Notes under the pieces: generated by a model
What the model was told of the DNA's origin: nothing
Databases searched by the model: none
What the model saw: only the letters and a program-made list of their open reading frames with translations
DNA from: Vibrio sp. DW001
GTDB lineage: Bacteria > Pseudomonadota > Gammaproteobacteria > Enterobacterales > Vibrionaceae
Reading direction: 5' to 3'
Length of the DNA: 64,000 nucleotides
Assembly (NCBI RefSeq): GCF_029016285.1
Contig: NZ_CP091976.1
Span: 992,001 to 1,056,000 of the forward strand
Position numbers and translations under genes: made by a program
Shown: positions 47,011-56,850 of the stretch, in pieces
Layout of the letters: each line of letters starts with the position of its first letter
How positions within the stretch are numbered: position 1 is the first letter of the stretch

Positions 47011-48264
47011 CTACCGGCTGTAATTTGAAAATTGCATGTCTTTTCTTGCAAAATGAACCAAAGCAAAGACAGCTATAGCATAGAAAGAAGCCCAACCAAG
47101 ACATGCAAATACGAGAATAGTGATTACTAGGGCAATGAGAGAGAGCATTTTGTTCATGCCAGTGAGAAGTTTGTACGCCGATAACATGGCAAGTAAATAA
47201 ACCAGGACAAATACGCCGTTGGCTAATTTAACCAGAGCTTCTAGATCGACACTCAAAACTTCTCCAACGAATGAACAGATAACCAAAATTCCGGTGATAG
47301 TAAGAGTAGCAATGGTAGGTACGCCACGTTTAGAGATGACCGCCATTTTGGTCTGAGGGTGGCTATTTTTAGCAATGGCGTATGCCATTCTAGATAAGCT
47401 TTGCACATACAAATTAAGGCTAGCGAAGCAGGCAAAATATCCGACAAGGCTAATAAGCGTCGCCCCTTTGCTACCAAAGATTTGTTCACTTATCCAAGGG
47501 ATAGATCCAGAAGAAAGCGCTTCTGTACCGTAAGCGTGGAACTTCAGAATGACAACAGAGCAACTCCAATAGATCACGCCAGCAAAGAGAGATCCCAAGA
47601 TAATCGCGATAGGAAAATCAGTTTCGGGATTTTTAAATTCCTCTCCCATATGCGCAAATGCTTCAATACCGACAAAACACCAGAACATCACGCCTAGTGC
47701 AGATGCAATCGGAAAAATTGAATCGGCGGTTAGAACCGGCATTTTTATATCTGCGGTACTGACACCACCATAGAGCCAGAACAGAGAGACAAGTGCACAG
47801 ATAGCCAAAGCAACAATCGTTTGAATCCGGGCTGACGATTTACTACCAATCAGGTTTACTGCAATCAATAAGCCGATGGTGATAAGTTCAGCGATGAGGG
47901 TGTGATCAAAAGGGGCAGGGAGTAACGGTTTTCCAAAACTACCGGCTAAGGCAATACCCGCGGGAATACCAACAGGCGTAACACTTAAAAATAACCACCC
48001 AACGCTACGCTCCATTCGTGGACCAAAGGCTTTGCGGACAAAATAAGCGGTGCCACCAGAACTTGGAAAACGCTTTCCAAGGGCTGCGAAGGTCAGGGCG
48101 ATAGGGATGATGGCGACAAATAGAATCAGCCATGCCCATAGTGATGCTTCACCCGCGATACCTGCTGCGATAGCGGGTATCATAAAGAGGCCAGTACCCA
48201 ACAGGGTGGTAGATAATTGGCCGACACCAGACCATAACGTAATTTCTTTTTTCAGCTCGCCCAT
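47011..48264 (-). CDS. yjeH: YjeH-type amino-acid exporter (APC superfamily)
   Basis: This 417-residue transporter is close to E. coli YjeH throughout. It has LSTTLLGTGLFMIPAIAAGIAG, GWLFLSVTPVGIPAGI, ALGVMFWCFVGIEAFAHMGEEFKNPETDFP and SLVGYFACFASLNLYVQS. About eleven or twelve membrane helices are expected. YjeH exports methionine and branched-chain amino acids. Only a weak ribosome-binding site is visible. The gene stands alone downstream of the fru operon terminator. Confidence 0.9.
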   Translation of the reverse strand: MGELKKEITLWSGVGQLSTTLLGTGLFMIPAIAAGIAGEASLWAWLILFVAIIPIALTFAALGKRFPSSGGTAYFVRKAFGPRMERSVGWLFLSVTPVGIPAGIALAGSFGKPLLPAPFDHTLIAELITIGLLIAVNLIGSKSSARIQTIVALAICALVSLFWLYGGVSTADIKMPVLTADSIFPIASALGVMFWCFVGIEAFAHMGEEFKNPETDFPIAIILGSLFAGVIYWSCSVVILKFHAYGTEALSSGSIPWISEQIFGSKGATLISLVGYFACFASLNLYVQSLSRMAYAIAKNSHPQTKMAVISKRGVPTIATLTITGILVICSFVGEVLSVDLEALVKLANGVFVLVYLLAMLSAYKLLTGMNKMLSLIALVITILVFACLGWASFYAIAVFALVHFARKDMQFSNYSR

Positions 48265-48377
48265 AGAAACTGCTCTTAATGTATTGATATTCCAAATGCT
48301 TAGGCGGGCAAGGATACTGCAATTCTTGATGCAAGATACAATTTTTTACAGACTATTTTTATTATTTATTCTATCAA

Positions 48378-48410
48378 AAAGAAACAGAGCCTCATTAAAA
48401 AGGCTCTGTT
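48378..48410 (-). terminator. Terminator of the fruBKA operon
   Basis: AACAGAGCCT and AGGCTCTGTT form a perfect 10-bp stem. On the minus strand it is followed by TTCTTTTTG and lies 36 bases past the fruA stop. Confidence 0.8.
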
Positions 48411-48445
48411 GATCTGATAACCTGAATGCAGGTTAAATAATGCAA

Positions 48446-50182
48446 TTAAGCAACAGCTTGCTCTGTTTGTTCAGCGCGGCTTTTCAAAAACGCATAACCA
48501 AACCCAGTGACTGCCGTACCTGCTGTTATGGCGATAATGTACATGAGTACAGAAGAGATAGCATTTGGAATAAACAGCACGAAGAGACCGCCGTGTGGTG
48601 CCATTAACTCGCAACCAGCAAGCATTGAAAGTGCACCCGCAACCGCTCCACCAGCCATTGTACAAGGGATAACGCGCATAGGATCACGGGCGGCAAACGG
48701 AATAGCACCTTCAGAAATAAAGCATAAACCCAATACAAATGACGCTTTACCAGCTTCGCGCTCACTCTGATTGAATTTCTTCTTAGCAAGGAAGGTTGCT
48801 AAACCCATACCGAGTGCAGGAACCATACCAGCAGCCATGACAGCAGCCATAGGTGCATAGGTTTCTGAAGCCAATAAACCAACGCCAAAAGTGTAGGCGG
48901 CTTTGTTGACTGGACCACCAAGGTCGAAACACATCATACAACCGAGAACGATACCTAGCATGATGGCATTGGCATTGCCCATGTTGTTAAGAAATTCAGT
49001 CATCGCTGCCATGACGGTAGCAACCGGGCCACCAACCACATAGATCATTATCAGACCAGTGAATAAGGTCGCGACAAGTGGAATAATAAGAATTGGTTTT
49101 AACGCATCCATTGATCGAGGAAGCTGCAGTTTATCAGCGATAAACTTAGCTGAGTAACCTGCGATAAAGCCCGCTAAGATACCACCTAAGAAACCCGCAC
49201 CAATTGAGCTGGCTAACATACCGCCAACAAGACCGGGTGCAAGGCCTGGACGATCCGCGATAGAGAAAGCGATGTAACCTGCAAGCACAGGAATCATAAG
49301 TGCGAATGCGGAGCCGCCTCCTATTGTCATCAGTGCCGCAGCAAGAGTACCTTCTTCTTTAAACGCTTCTATACCAAACACAAATGAAAGTGCGATAATC
49401 AAACCACCAGCCACAACGACGGGTAGCATATGTGAGACCCCGGTCATCAGGTGTTGGTATATGCCTTTGCTTTCTTCTTCTTTCGCGATGACAGTGCCAT
49501 TAGATTGGGTATAAACCGTTGCTTCAGCGAACGCTTTTTCCACTTCTTGCTTGGTTTTTTTAAGGGCTGGTCCTGTTTTCGTTTTATAGAGTTTCTTACC
49601 GTTAAAGCGGTCTAAAGGTACATCGATATCTGCTGCGATAATAACCAAATCAGCCTCTTCGATTTCCTGTTCAGTAAGCTGGTTTTTGGCCCCTACGCTA
49701 CCGCGAGTTTCTACCTTAATTTGATGGCCAAGGCGCTTTCCTTCATTTTCTAAAGCTTCAGCTGCCATGAAAGTATGTGCAACACCTGTTGGACATGCAG
49801 TAACGGCGACAATTTTCTTAGGAGTACTAGGGCTTGATACGGGTACTGAAAGTGTCGTTGCGTCGGTAGAGGTTAATTCAGTCGCCTCTAAAACGGCTTT
49901 TTCTAACCATGCTTTTGTATCTTCAGTGATTTTAGAGATCTCCGCTTGATACACTTTTTTTCCGATGAAGCGTGTAGTATCAATTGGCGTGTTAGCGGCG
50001 ATAATCACAACGTCAGATTGCGCAATATCATTGGCAGTAAGCGTCTCTCCCTGCACGACGGTAGATTGGCATTCAATTTTTGCAATCCAATCGAGTGATT
50101 TCGCTGCTTTTTCAAGTAGCCCTGCTGCAATGATGCTATTTGCAACACCACTTGGACAAGCTGTAATAATAGCTATATTCAT
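48446..50182 (-). CDS. fruA: PTS fructose transporter, fused IIB'BC
   Basis: This is a 578-residue fused transporter. An N-terminal IIB-like domain has ACPSGVANS (Cys about 9). A second IIB domain has the phosphorylation cysteine in TACPTGVAHTFMAAEAL (about 129). The rest (about 240-578) is the multi-helix IIC domain with GGMLASSIGAGFLGG and FISEGAIPFAARDP. It imports fructose as fructose-1-phosphate. AAGG precedes the ATG. It is the third gene of fruBKA. Confidence 0.96.
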   Translation of the reverse strand: MNIAIITACPSGVANSIIAAGLLEKAAKSLDWIAKIECQSTVVQGETLTANDIAQSDVVIIAANTPIDTTRFIGKKVYQAEISKITEDTKAWLEKAVLEATELTSTDATTLSVPVSSPSTPKKIVAVTACPTGVAHTFMAAEALENEGKRLGHQIKVETRGSVGAKNQLTEQEIEEADLVIIAADIDVPLDRFNGKKLYKTKTGPALKKTKQEVEKAFAEATVYTQSNGTVIAKEEESKGIYQHLMTGVSHMLPVVVAGGLIIALSFVFGIEAFKEEGTLAAALMTIGGGSAFALMIPVLAGYIAFSIADRPGLAPGLVGGMLASSIGAGFLGGILAGFIAGYSAKFIADKLQLPRSMDALKPILIIPLVATLFTGLIMIYVVGGPVATVMAAMTEFLNNMGNANAIMLGIVLGCMMCFDLGGPVNKAAYTFGVGLLASETYAPMAAVMAAGMVPALGMGLATFLAKKKFNQSEREAGKASFVLGLCFISEGAIPFAARDPMRVIPCTMAGGAVAGALSMLAGCELMAPHGGLFVLFIPNAISSVLMYIIAITAGTAVTGFGYAFLKSRAEQTEQAVA

Positions 50183-50227
50183 AATAATCGACCTTGTTAA
50201 TTCATTGACTAATAATGGTTTATTGTT

Positions 50228-51169
50228 TTAGCTCAACTGGGTAATTTGTATCTTTTTCTGTAAGGATTCGAGCACCTCTAGGCTTGGAACACCAACACCT
50301 ACTTGCGCGACGGCTAATGCAGAGAGGGCGGTAGAGAATTTCAATAACTCTGGTTTCTGCATGTTTTGCATATGGCCCCAACAAAGACCGGAAACCAATG
50401 TATCGCCGGCACCAACCGTACTCACTACCGTCATTTTTGGTGGCTGAGAGCGTAACCATTCATTTTGGTTAAGCCACAACACCCCTTTGGACCCCATAGA
50501 GACAACGATGTTGTCGATACCTTTGTCGGCAAGCTCTTGCGCAGCTTGTTGACACTCAACTGGTGTATCCAGAGAGCGACCAACAAACTCGGACAACTCT
50601 TCGTCGTTAGGTTTAATAAGCCATGGATTTGAATTGATACCAGCGGTAAGTGCTTCACGACTGCTGTCAAACAGCACTTTCTTACCAACGTCATGCAGAT
50701 GTTGTATCCAGCTGGCGCATAAATCGGGTGATACACCTTTAGGCAAGCTACCCGCGATAACAAAATAATCGTGGTTCTTCGCCAACTCAAAAAGCGTCTG
50801 CTCAAATTGCTCGATGTCATCTTCGCTGACCTCAACACCCGGAAAGTTGATATCACTCACTTCTCCAGATTGCTCGACTAATTTTACGTTGATGCGCGTT
50901 GCACCATCTACTCGCACAAATTTGTCGGTAGCACCGATCTCTTCAAATAATTGACAGAACATCTCCTGATTATCACGACCCAGAAATCCCGTGACGGTAA
51001 CCTCCGCACCCAAGTCAGAAAGCACTTTCGCAACATTCACGCCTTTACCAGCAGCGTGTAATGAGCCTTGATTCACGAGGCTCACATTACCTACATTTAG
51101 CGTTCCCATACTACCGGTGAGATCCAAGGCCGGATTTAGCGTGACAGTAACGACTTTTTTGGTTGTCAT
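50228..51169 (-). CDS. fruK: 1-phosphofructokinase
   Basis: This 313-residue kinase of the PfkB family has the opening VTVTLNPALDLTGSM, the loop LHAAGKGVNVAKVLSDLG, and the C-terminal ATP/active-site motif VSTVGAGDTLVSGLCWG with the catalytic Asp. It converts fructose-1-phosphate to fructose-1,6-bisphosphate. AAGGA lies 7-8 bases before the ATG at 51169, chosen over an in-frame ATG that overlaps fruB. It is the middle gene of the operon. Confidence 0.96.
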   Translation of the reverse strand: MTTKKVVTVTLNPALDLTGSMGTLNVGNVSLVNQGSLHAAGKGVNVAKVLSDLGAEVTVTGFLGRDNQEMFCQLFEEIGATDKFVRVDGATRINVKLVEQSGEVSDINFPGVEVSEDDIEQFEQTLFELAKNHDYFVIAGSLPKGVSPDLCASWIQHLHDVGKKVLFDSSREALTAGINSNPWLIKPNDEELSEFVGRSLDTPVECQQAAQELADKGIDNIVVSMGSKGVLWLNQNEWLRSQPPKMTVVSTVGAGDTLVSGLCWGHMQNMQKPELLKFSTALSALAVAQVGVGVPSLEVLESLQKKIQITQLS

Positions 51170-51179
51170 AATACGATCC

Positions 51180-52316
51180 TTACCCTTCACCTAGGCCAGA
51201 CTCAATGGCGATGCCTATTGCTTTTATTGCTTCACCAGCGTCGATTCCATCCGCGGAGAACGCCAATGAATGTCCATGCATAACGCCTAATCCAATCACC
51301 TTCATTAAGCTTTTTGCGTTGACGGTTTTTCCGTCTCCATCAAGGTTCTTAACACTGATAATTGACTCGAACTTCTTCGCTTCTGCCACCAACATTGCCC
51401 CTGGACGAGCGTGTAAACCGTGGGCATTTTTTATCTTGAATACAGCATTATTATCGGACATCGTGGGAGCAGAAGCTTCGCCATCATCTTGTGTGAATAG
51501 AGATACCAACTCTTGCTTAGTGGCTTGAAGAATGGTGGTTTGCTTCTGTTGGAATACTAATTCACTGACCGTATCGAGCATGGTTTGGTGAGCGGCATTG
51601 CAAACGGAGAAAGTAATGAGTCCGTTGACGGGTTTGCCTTCAAATGAAAACGCGGGGTCGACAGTAACGATAGACATTGCAGTTCGTGAAACCGAGGTAA
51701 CACTGCTGATCAACCATAAGCCTTTACCTAGATAGGTTGGTTTTTTACTAACAAGCTCTGCGATGAAGCTCGCCTCAACTGAATGGGTATTTTTTAATAG
51801 TCCACCCGCGACGGCAGAAAGTTGAATCATGTCGCTTGCAGGAAAGTCTTGTAAGATCAGAGATTCATCAAAGTCTGCAGTGAATTGAACGTCACCATTT
51901 AATAGGGCGATGATCTCCTGTTTTGACGAAGCATCTCTGAGTTTTTCTTCAACACCATCAGCAGAAAGAGCCTTAGTCAGCTGCTTTAATATGCCTAAAT
52001 GCTCGTCAGATTTAGCGGCAATGCCTATTGCGATATAAACCGTGTTACCGTCTTCCCAATCTACGCCTTGGGGAAAGTGATGGACAGCGACGCCAGTGCT
52101 TTTCACCAGATGACGGGTATCGGTTGTACCATGAGGTATCGCAATGCCGTTTCCAAGGAAGGTTGTGTTTTGTGCTTCCCGATTCAGCATGCCTTCTACA
52201 TATTCAACCTCCACCAATCCTTTCTTTGCCAGGTCGCTCGCTAATACGCGAATGGCTGTATTTTTGTCTTGAGCGGTTTGTTGAAGCTCAATATCTAACG
52301 TCGTCAGTTTTAACAT
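51180..52316 (-). CDS. fruB: PTS fructose EIIA-HPr fusion (diphosphoryl transfer protein)
   Basis: This 378-residue protein has an N-terminal EIIA-Fru domain (phosphorylation His in IPHGTTDTRHLVKS, about residue 62), a central linker domain, and a C-terminal HPr-like (FPr) domain with the active His in NAHGLHARPGAMLVAE (about 298). It passes phosphate from EI to FruA. AGAGG precedes the ATG. It is the first gene of fruBKA, and a Cra box lies about 90 bases upstream. Confidence 0.96.
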   Translation of the reverse strand: MLKLTTLDIELQQTAQDKNTAIRVLASDLAKKGLVEVEYVEGMLNREAQNTTFLGNGIAIPHGTTDTRHLVKSTGVAVHHFPQGVDWEDGNTVYIAIGIAAKSDEHLGILKQLTKALSADGVEEKLRDASSKQEIIALLNGDVQFTADFDESLILQDFPASDMIQLSAVAGGLLKNTHSVEASFIAELVSKKPTYLGKGLWLISSVTSVSRTAMSIVTVDPAFSFEGKPVNGLITFSVCNAAHQTMLDTVSELVFQQKQTTILQATKQELVSLFTQDDGEASAPTMSDNNAVFKIKNAHGLHARPGAMLVAEAKKFESIISVKNLDGDGKTVNAKSLMKVIGLGVMHGHSLAFSADGIDAGEAIKAIGIAIESGLGEG

Positions 52317-52405
52317 GGTGCGCCTCTTAGAGCTCTTTTATGTGAGCTTCAATCATCTGGTCTAATTGCTCTCAATCTTCGATTCATCGCCGGTGTAAAC
52401 CTAAA

Positions 52406-52421
52406 GCTGAATCGGTTCAGC
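52406..52421. promoter_or_regulatory. Cra/FruR operator on the fruB side
   Basis: GCTGAATCGGTTCAGC closely matches the known Cra consensus GCTGAAWCGWTTCAGC. It lies 90 bases upstream of the fruB ATG. A nearby partial copy (GCTGAA half) is seen at about 52437-52442 on the minus strand. Confidence 0.8.
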
Positions 52422-52534
52422 AATGCTTTAAAAAAATTCAGCAAACATCTACACATGTTGCTGATACTTGTTGTTTCGTTTAACTCACTAACCCACGGTG
52501 TAAAATAGGTGATTTAAGTCATGTTTCAAGTTTT

Positions 52535-52550
52535 GCTGAATCCTTTCAGC
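52535..52550. promoter_or_regulatory. Cra/FruR operator, middle
   Basis: GCTGAATCCTTTCAGC matches the Cra palindrome apart from the centre. It lies immediately before the predicted -35 of the cra promoter. Confidence 0.75.
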
Positions 52551-52579
52551 TTTAATACTGAATCGATTCAGCGTATAAT
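52551..52579 (+). promoter_or_regulatory. cra promoter with a Cra operator filling the spacer
   Basis: A weak -35 (TTTAAT, 52551-52556) and a perfect -10 (TATAAT, 52574-52579) are 17 bases apart. The spacer is filled by a third operator, ACTGAATCGATTCAGC (52557-52572). Cra bound here would block RNA polymerase, implying autorepression. The promoter lies 61 bases before the cra ATG. Confidence 0.65.
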
Positions 52580-52639
52580 TCAAGTTAGAATAACAAATAA
52601 TCTGTAAAATTTTGATCAACTGCACATAAAGGTAATGAA

Positions 52640-53617
52640 ATGACATTAGTCGAAATAGCAAAGTTGGCAGGTGTCTCAAAGACTACGGCAAGTTATGTCA
52701 TCAACGGTAAAGCAAAAAAATACCGTATAAGTGAGAAGACTCAACATAAAGTGATGGCTGTTGTTAACGAGCATAATTACCAACCTGATCATGCAGCCTC
52801 ATCTCTGCGGGCGGGGAATAGCCGTTCATTTGGCCTAATTATTCCTGATCTGGAGAACTCGAGTTACACCAAGCTTGCCAAATTACTTGAACAAAACTCG
52901 CGAAAAGCGGGTTATCAGATCTTGATTGGGTGCAGTGATGATGAAGCTGAAATTGAAGAGAGTTTGGCTACAGCACTGTTGAGCCGGCGAATTGACGCAC
53001 TGTTTGTTGCTACTTGCTTACCCAATGCGAACGAATATTACTTAAAAATTCAAAAATCAGGTACGCCTGTCGTGGCAATAGACCGTCCTCTAGACGATGA
53101 ATGCTTCGGGTGTGTTATTAGTGAAGACTATACCTCCGCCTATGATTTGACCAATTCAGTCCTATCGCAAAGCGTAAATACGGTTGGATTAATAGGTGCT
53201 CTGCCTGAATTAAGTATCTCTAAAGATCGCCAATTAGGTTTTTATGCGGCAGCGCGTATCCATAAAAAGGAATCCATCGTTGGTTATGGCAAGCATTTTA
53301 ATAGGGAAGAAGGTAAAGCTGTATTGTCTCAATGGGTACGCGAGAAAAAAGTACCAGACGCCATCGTGGTCACTTCTTATACCCTTTTGGAAGGCGTGTT
53401 AGATGTGCTTTTAGAACACACCGAGCTGATGTCCAAAATAAAACTGGGCACTTTTGGCGACAACAGATTGCTCGATTTCCTGCCGATGAAAGTGAACTCG
53501 CTGCCTCAGCAATTTGAGTTAATCTCTGATAGCGCGCTAGCGCTAGCACTGAATGCTTCAGCCAAACGCCAGCAATTTGGTATAGAGCTAATACCGAGAA
53601 AATTAATACGTCGCTAA
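52640..53617 (+). CDS. cra: Cra/FruR, catabolite repressor/activator (LacI family)
   Basis: This 325-residue protein has an N-terminal LacI-type helix-turn-helix with hinge (VEIAKLAGVSKTTASYVINGKAKKYRISEKTQHKV, then SSLRAG) and a periplasmic-binding-protein-like effector domain. It resembles Cra/FruR, whose effector is fructose-1-phosphate. It is divergent from fruBKA with three Cra boxes between. AAAGG precedes the ATG. Confidence 0.95.
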   Translation: MTLVEIAKLAGVSKTTASYVINGKAKKYRISEKTQHKVMAVVNEHNYQPDHAASSLRAGNSRSFGLIIPDLENSSYTKLAKLLEQNSRKAGYQILIGCSDDEAEIEESLATALLSRRIDALFVATCLPNANEYYLKIQKSGTPVVAIDRPLDDECFGCVISEDYTSAYDLTNSVLSQSVNTVGLIGALPELSISKDRQLGFYAAARIHKKESIVGYGKHFNREEGKAVLSQWVREKKVPDAIVVTSYTLLEGVLDVLLEHTELMSKIKLGTFGDNRLLDFLPMKVNSLPQQFELISDSALALALNASAKRQQFGIELIPRKLIRR

Positions 53618-54056
53618 CCGCTGGGATACACAAAGGCTGACTCCAACGCCGCTTCCTCAAATTTAGCTGTTTATTCTATATAAGTGGCTAAATATCGAAC
53701 AATTAACATCTGCACCAATATTATTTATTTTCTTTATTTTTGCACCATTAAGGTGCGTCAATTATGAGCAAAATACATAGAAAAAAACAATGTTAGTTTA
53801 ATGTGCTTATATATTTAATTTTTTTGGGTTAAAAGTCTATTAAATTTCCATTTATCAAGTGTGATCTTATCGGCACAACTATTGCTTTGACTAACGATAG
53901 ATGCACAATTTTGGTGATTAAGAATAGATACTCTAAAAAAAACATTTGATTATTTATGCTGTACAATCGATATATAATGCAATATTATTTACTAATAATG
54001 AATAAAAAACCATTAATGGACTAAGATATTAACAATTACAACAAGGAATTAACATA
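53618..54056. other. AT-rich intergenic region upstream of the ABC transporter
   Basis: About 440 bases without a supported gene. It includes the cra transcript end and the promoter of the amino-acid ABC operon, whose AAGGA site is at its right edge. A 22-codon ORF near 53958 has no ribosome-binding site and is not supported. No clear operator or terminator was seen. Confidence 0.4.
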
Positions 54057-54854
54057 ATGAAGCATAAAATAGGTAAGTTAGCCGCATATAGTGCGATAAT
54101 CCTCTGCTCTGCAGGAGCGACAGCAGGACCAATTTTAGACGGTATTGCAGAATCTGGTGAACTACGCGCGTGTTTTGATGCGGGTTATATGCCATTTGAA
54201 ATGAAGTCTACTAACAACAGCTACATCGGTTTTGATATCGATTTAGGTAAAGTGATGGCGAAGCAGATGGGTGTGAAATATGTGCCTGTAAACACAGCAT
54301 GGGATGGCATTATACCTGCACTTATTACCGGCAAATGTGACATTATTATGGCGGGTATGACGATAACGGCACCTCGTAATATGAAGGTGAATTTTGCGGA
54401 TCCATATATCGTTGTTGGCCAATCTATACTCCTAAATCCTAAGTTGAAGGGTGAGATTAACAGCTACAAAGACCTTAACGACCCTAAATATGTAGTAGCA
54501 AGTAAGCTTGGTACAACCGGTGAAACGGTGGTAAAAAGAATGTTAAGTAAGGCGGAGTATAACGCGTTTGAAACTGAAACTGATGCCGCATTGGAAGTAA
54601 TAAATGGTAAGGCTGATGCGATGATCTACGACATGCCGTTCATCTCTATCTATGCTGCTCAAAATAGCGAGAAAATAAACGCAATTCTTGAACCATTCAC
54701 CTACGAACCGCTTGGTTGGGCTGTTAAACAGGGCGACCCCGATATGGTCAACTTTTTGAATAATTACCTTCGTCAAATCAAAGGCGATGGCACTTACGAG
54801 CGTATCTATGCCAAGTGGTTCAAGAGTGATGCTTGGTTAAAACAAATTAAATAA
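54057..54854 (+). CDS. Polar amino-acid ABC transporter, substrate-binding protein
   Basis: This 265-residue periplasmic protein has a signal peptide (cleavage near GATA-GP). The SBP_bac_3 pattern reads ELRACFDAGYMPFEM, GFDIDLGKVMAKQMGVK, WDGIIPALITGKCDIIMAGMTITAPR and KLGTTGETV. It binds an amino acid or related polar compound; which one cannot be read. AAGGA precedes the ATG. It is the first gene of a three-gene operon. Confidence 0.92.
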   Translation: MKHKIGKLAAYSAIILCSAGATAGPILDGIAESGELRACFDAGYMPFEMKSTNNSYIGFDIDLGKVMAKQMGVKYVPVNTAWDGIIPALITGKCDIIMAGMTITAPRNMKVNFADPYIVVGQSILLNPKLKGEINSYKDLNDPKYVVASKLGTTGETVVKRMLSKAEYNAFETETDAALEVINGKADAMIYDMPFISIYAAQNSEKINAILEPFTYEPLGWAVKQGDPDMVNFLNNYLRQIKGDGTYERIYAKWFKSDAWLKQIK

Positions 54855-54913
54855 GTGGAATCAGCCAGAAACGCTCTGTTTCTGGCTCTCATTACTCTCA
54901 TTTTGGTATTGAT

Positions 54914-55861
54914 ATGCTACATAAAAAGAATAATTGGGCTTGGCACTTTTTATTTGTACTCGCTCTTATCGGCATTGGTTTTTCTGTTTATTCTGCTTCA
55001 CAAAAAATAAATTATACATGGCAATGGAATCGAATTGTCCCATACATCATTGACTCTTCACCAACTGAAACGATAGCCGATAGTGATGGTACGGTTATTA
55101 CGGTCGAAAAGGACAACATTGTTATTGAATTTGACAATGGAGATCCGGCTCAACGGATTGAAAAGGCAGATGATGTGTTTGTAGTAGAGGGTGATTTAGT
55201 CTTTGCTGGCGACAGAATTTCTAGCCTAAATCAGCAGAGTATGGGTGTACTTTTAATCGGATTGATTACGACGATTCAACTCTCGATTATTTCATTGTCT
55301 TTTGCCATTGTCATTGGCTTAGTTGCCGCATTAATGCGTATATCCACAAATCCATTGAGTCGAAATTTCGCTTTTTTGTATGTTGAGATTATTCGCGGTA
55401 CGCCACTTCTTGTGCAGATCTTTATTGTTTATTTTTTCTTAGGCACAATTTTCGATCTGGATAGATTTACCGCAGGTATTACCGCGCTGTCTGTCTTTAC
55501 CGGGGCGTATATTGCAGAAATCATCCGTTCGGGTATCCAATCGATCCCACAAGGACAAATGGAAGCAGCACGTTCTTTGGGTATGAGTTATCCCAAGGCA
55601 ATGACTTACGTCATCTTACCCCAAGCATTTAAGCGCACGCTACCACCTATGGCTGGACAATTGATTAACCTAATAAAAGATTCTTCATTGGTGTCGGTCA
55701 TTTCCATTACGGATTTGACTAAGGCTGGTCGAGAAGTCGTTGCTGGTAGCTTTGCTACATTCGAAGTATGGTTTGCGGTTGCGGCGCTTTATCTTGTACT
55801 AACTTCCACACTATCTTTCGGCGTACAGCGCATTGAGAAGAGGCTATCAAACAGTGACTAG
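54914..55861 (+). CDS. Polar amino-acid ABC transporter permease with periplasmic insertion
   Basis: This is a 315-residue permease. After the first membrane helix comes an unusually long exported segment of about 90 residues (with [17 protein letters not shown] and [20 protein letters not shown]). The usual HisM/GlnP permease core follows, with [20 protein letters not shown] and the EAA loop [22 protein letters not shown]. Such insertions occur in a subset of this family. It sits between the binding protein and the ATPase. Confidence 0.9.
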   Translation: MLHKKNNWAWHFLFVLALIGIGFSVYSASQKINYTWQWNRIVPYIIDSSPTETIADSDGTVITVEKDNIVIEFDNGDPAQRIEKADDVFVVEGDLVFAGDRISSLNQQSMGVLLIGLITTIQLSIISLSFAIVIGLVAALMRISTNPLSRNFAFLYVEIIRGTPLLVQIFIVYFFLGTIFDLDRFTAGITALSVFTGAYIAEIIRSGIQSIPQGQMEAARSLGMSYPKAMTYVILPQAFKRTLPPMAGQLINLIKDSSLVSVISITDLTKAGREVVAGSFATFEVWFAVAALYLVLTSTLSFGVQRIEKRLSNSD

Positions 55862-55883
55862 AGCGGATTATAAAGGCGAAGAG

Positions 55884-56609
55884 ATGGTTGTCGCCGCGAG
55901 CGTAGATAAGATTTACGATAATGGCTGTCACGCATTAAAAAAGGTGTCTGTTACTGTAAAACGTGGAGAAGTCGTGGTGATTATCGGGCCGTCCGGTTCA
56001 GGTAAATCGACCTTCTTGCGCACATTAAACCAATTAGAGGTCGTGACAGACGGCGATATCATTATAGATGGTATCAATATGTATGATTCATCTACTGACA
56101 TCAATATTCTACGTGAAAACGTTGGCATGGTATTCCAGTCCTTCAATCTATTCCCCCATCTTTCAGTCAAAAAAAATGTGATGCTTGCCCCATTGAAAGT
56201 ATCGAAGCTAGATAAAGAGGAAGTAGAAAAGAAGGCCGTACAACTGCTGACTAGAGTAGGGTTAGCTGAAAAAATAGAGGTCTTTCCAAGTCAACTATCC
56301 GGCGGACAGCAACAGCGTGTTGCTATTGCACGTGCGTTAGCGATGAATCCGGATCTGATGTTATTTGATGAGCCAACATCTGCACTCGATCCAGAAATGG
56401 TCGGAGAGGTTTTAGAAGTGATGAAGTCACTTGCCGAAGAAGGCATGACCATGGTTGTGGTAACTCACGAGATGGGTTTTGCTAGCGAAGTAGCAGACAG
56501 AGTTCTGTTTATGGAAGATGGTCAGCTGCTTGTTGATGACATACCTGAAAACTTTTTCGAAAATCCGTCTCACCCACGATTGAAAACGTTTTTGTCGAGT
56601 ATTCTGTGA
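55884..56609 (+). CDS. Polar amino-acid ABC transporter ATPase
   Basis: This protein of about 241 residues has Walker [11 protein letters not shown]-loop [14 protein letters not shown], signature [16 protein letters not shown], Walker [13 protein letters not shown] and the H-loop VVTHEM, all typical of GlnQ/HisP. The frame is open from 55833 and overlaps the permease; a GTG at 55854 is also possible. AAGG 7 bases before the ATG at 55884 and family length favour 55884. A terminator follows at 56709. Confidence 0.92.
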   Translation: MVVAASVDKIYDNGCHALKKVSVTVKRGEVVVIIGPSGSGKSTFLRTLNQLEVVTDGDIIIDGINMYDSSTDINILRENVGMVFQSFNLFPHLSVKKNVMLAPLKVSKLDKEEVEKKAVQLLTRVGLAEKIEVFPSQLSGGQQQRVAIARALAMNPDLMLFDEPTSALDPEMVGEVLEVMKSLAEEGMTMVVVTHEMGFASEVADRVLFMEDGQLLVDDIPENFFENPSHPRLKTFLSSIL

Positions 56610-56708
56610 GTTTACACTCTGTTCCTTTGAAGGGTCACCGTCGGTTCTGTTTTTCTTTCGAGGCAGCTTAACCATAGGTCCTATGATGTTTGCACAAACT
56701 GATATCGG

Positions 56709-56741
56709 CCCATGCTTTTTACATGAAGCATGGGTTATTTT
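56709..56741 (+). terminator. Terminator of the amino-acid ABC operon
   Basis: CCCATGCTT (56709-56717) and AAGCATGGG (56726-56734) form a 9-bp stem followed by TTATTTT. The rest of 56610-56850 shows no gene. Confidence 0.75.
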
Positions 56742-56850
56742 CCCTTTGTTATCGATACGACGGTAATTAAACCCGCTTATATTCCCCACTTTATCCACTT
56801 GCCACTGATTTTTGTTACACTACGCTCAAATACCCCTATAGGTCATTTCC

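Noticed and set aside
56427..56798. 123-codon minus-strand ORF over the end of the ABC ATPase
   Set aside because: It overlaps conserved ATPase codons and a terminator, and has no ribosome-binding site.
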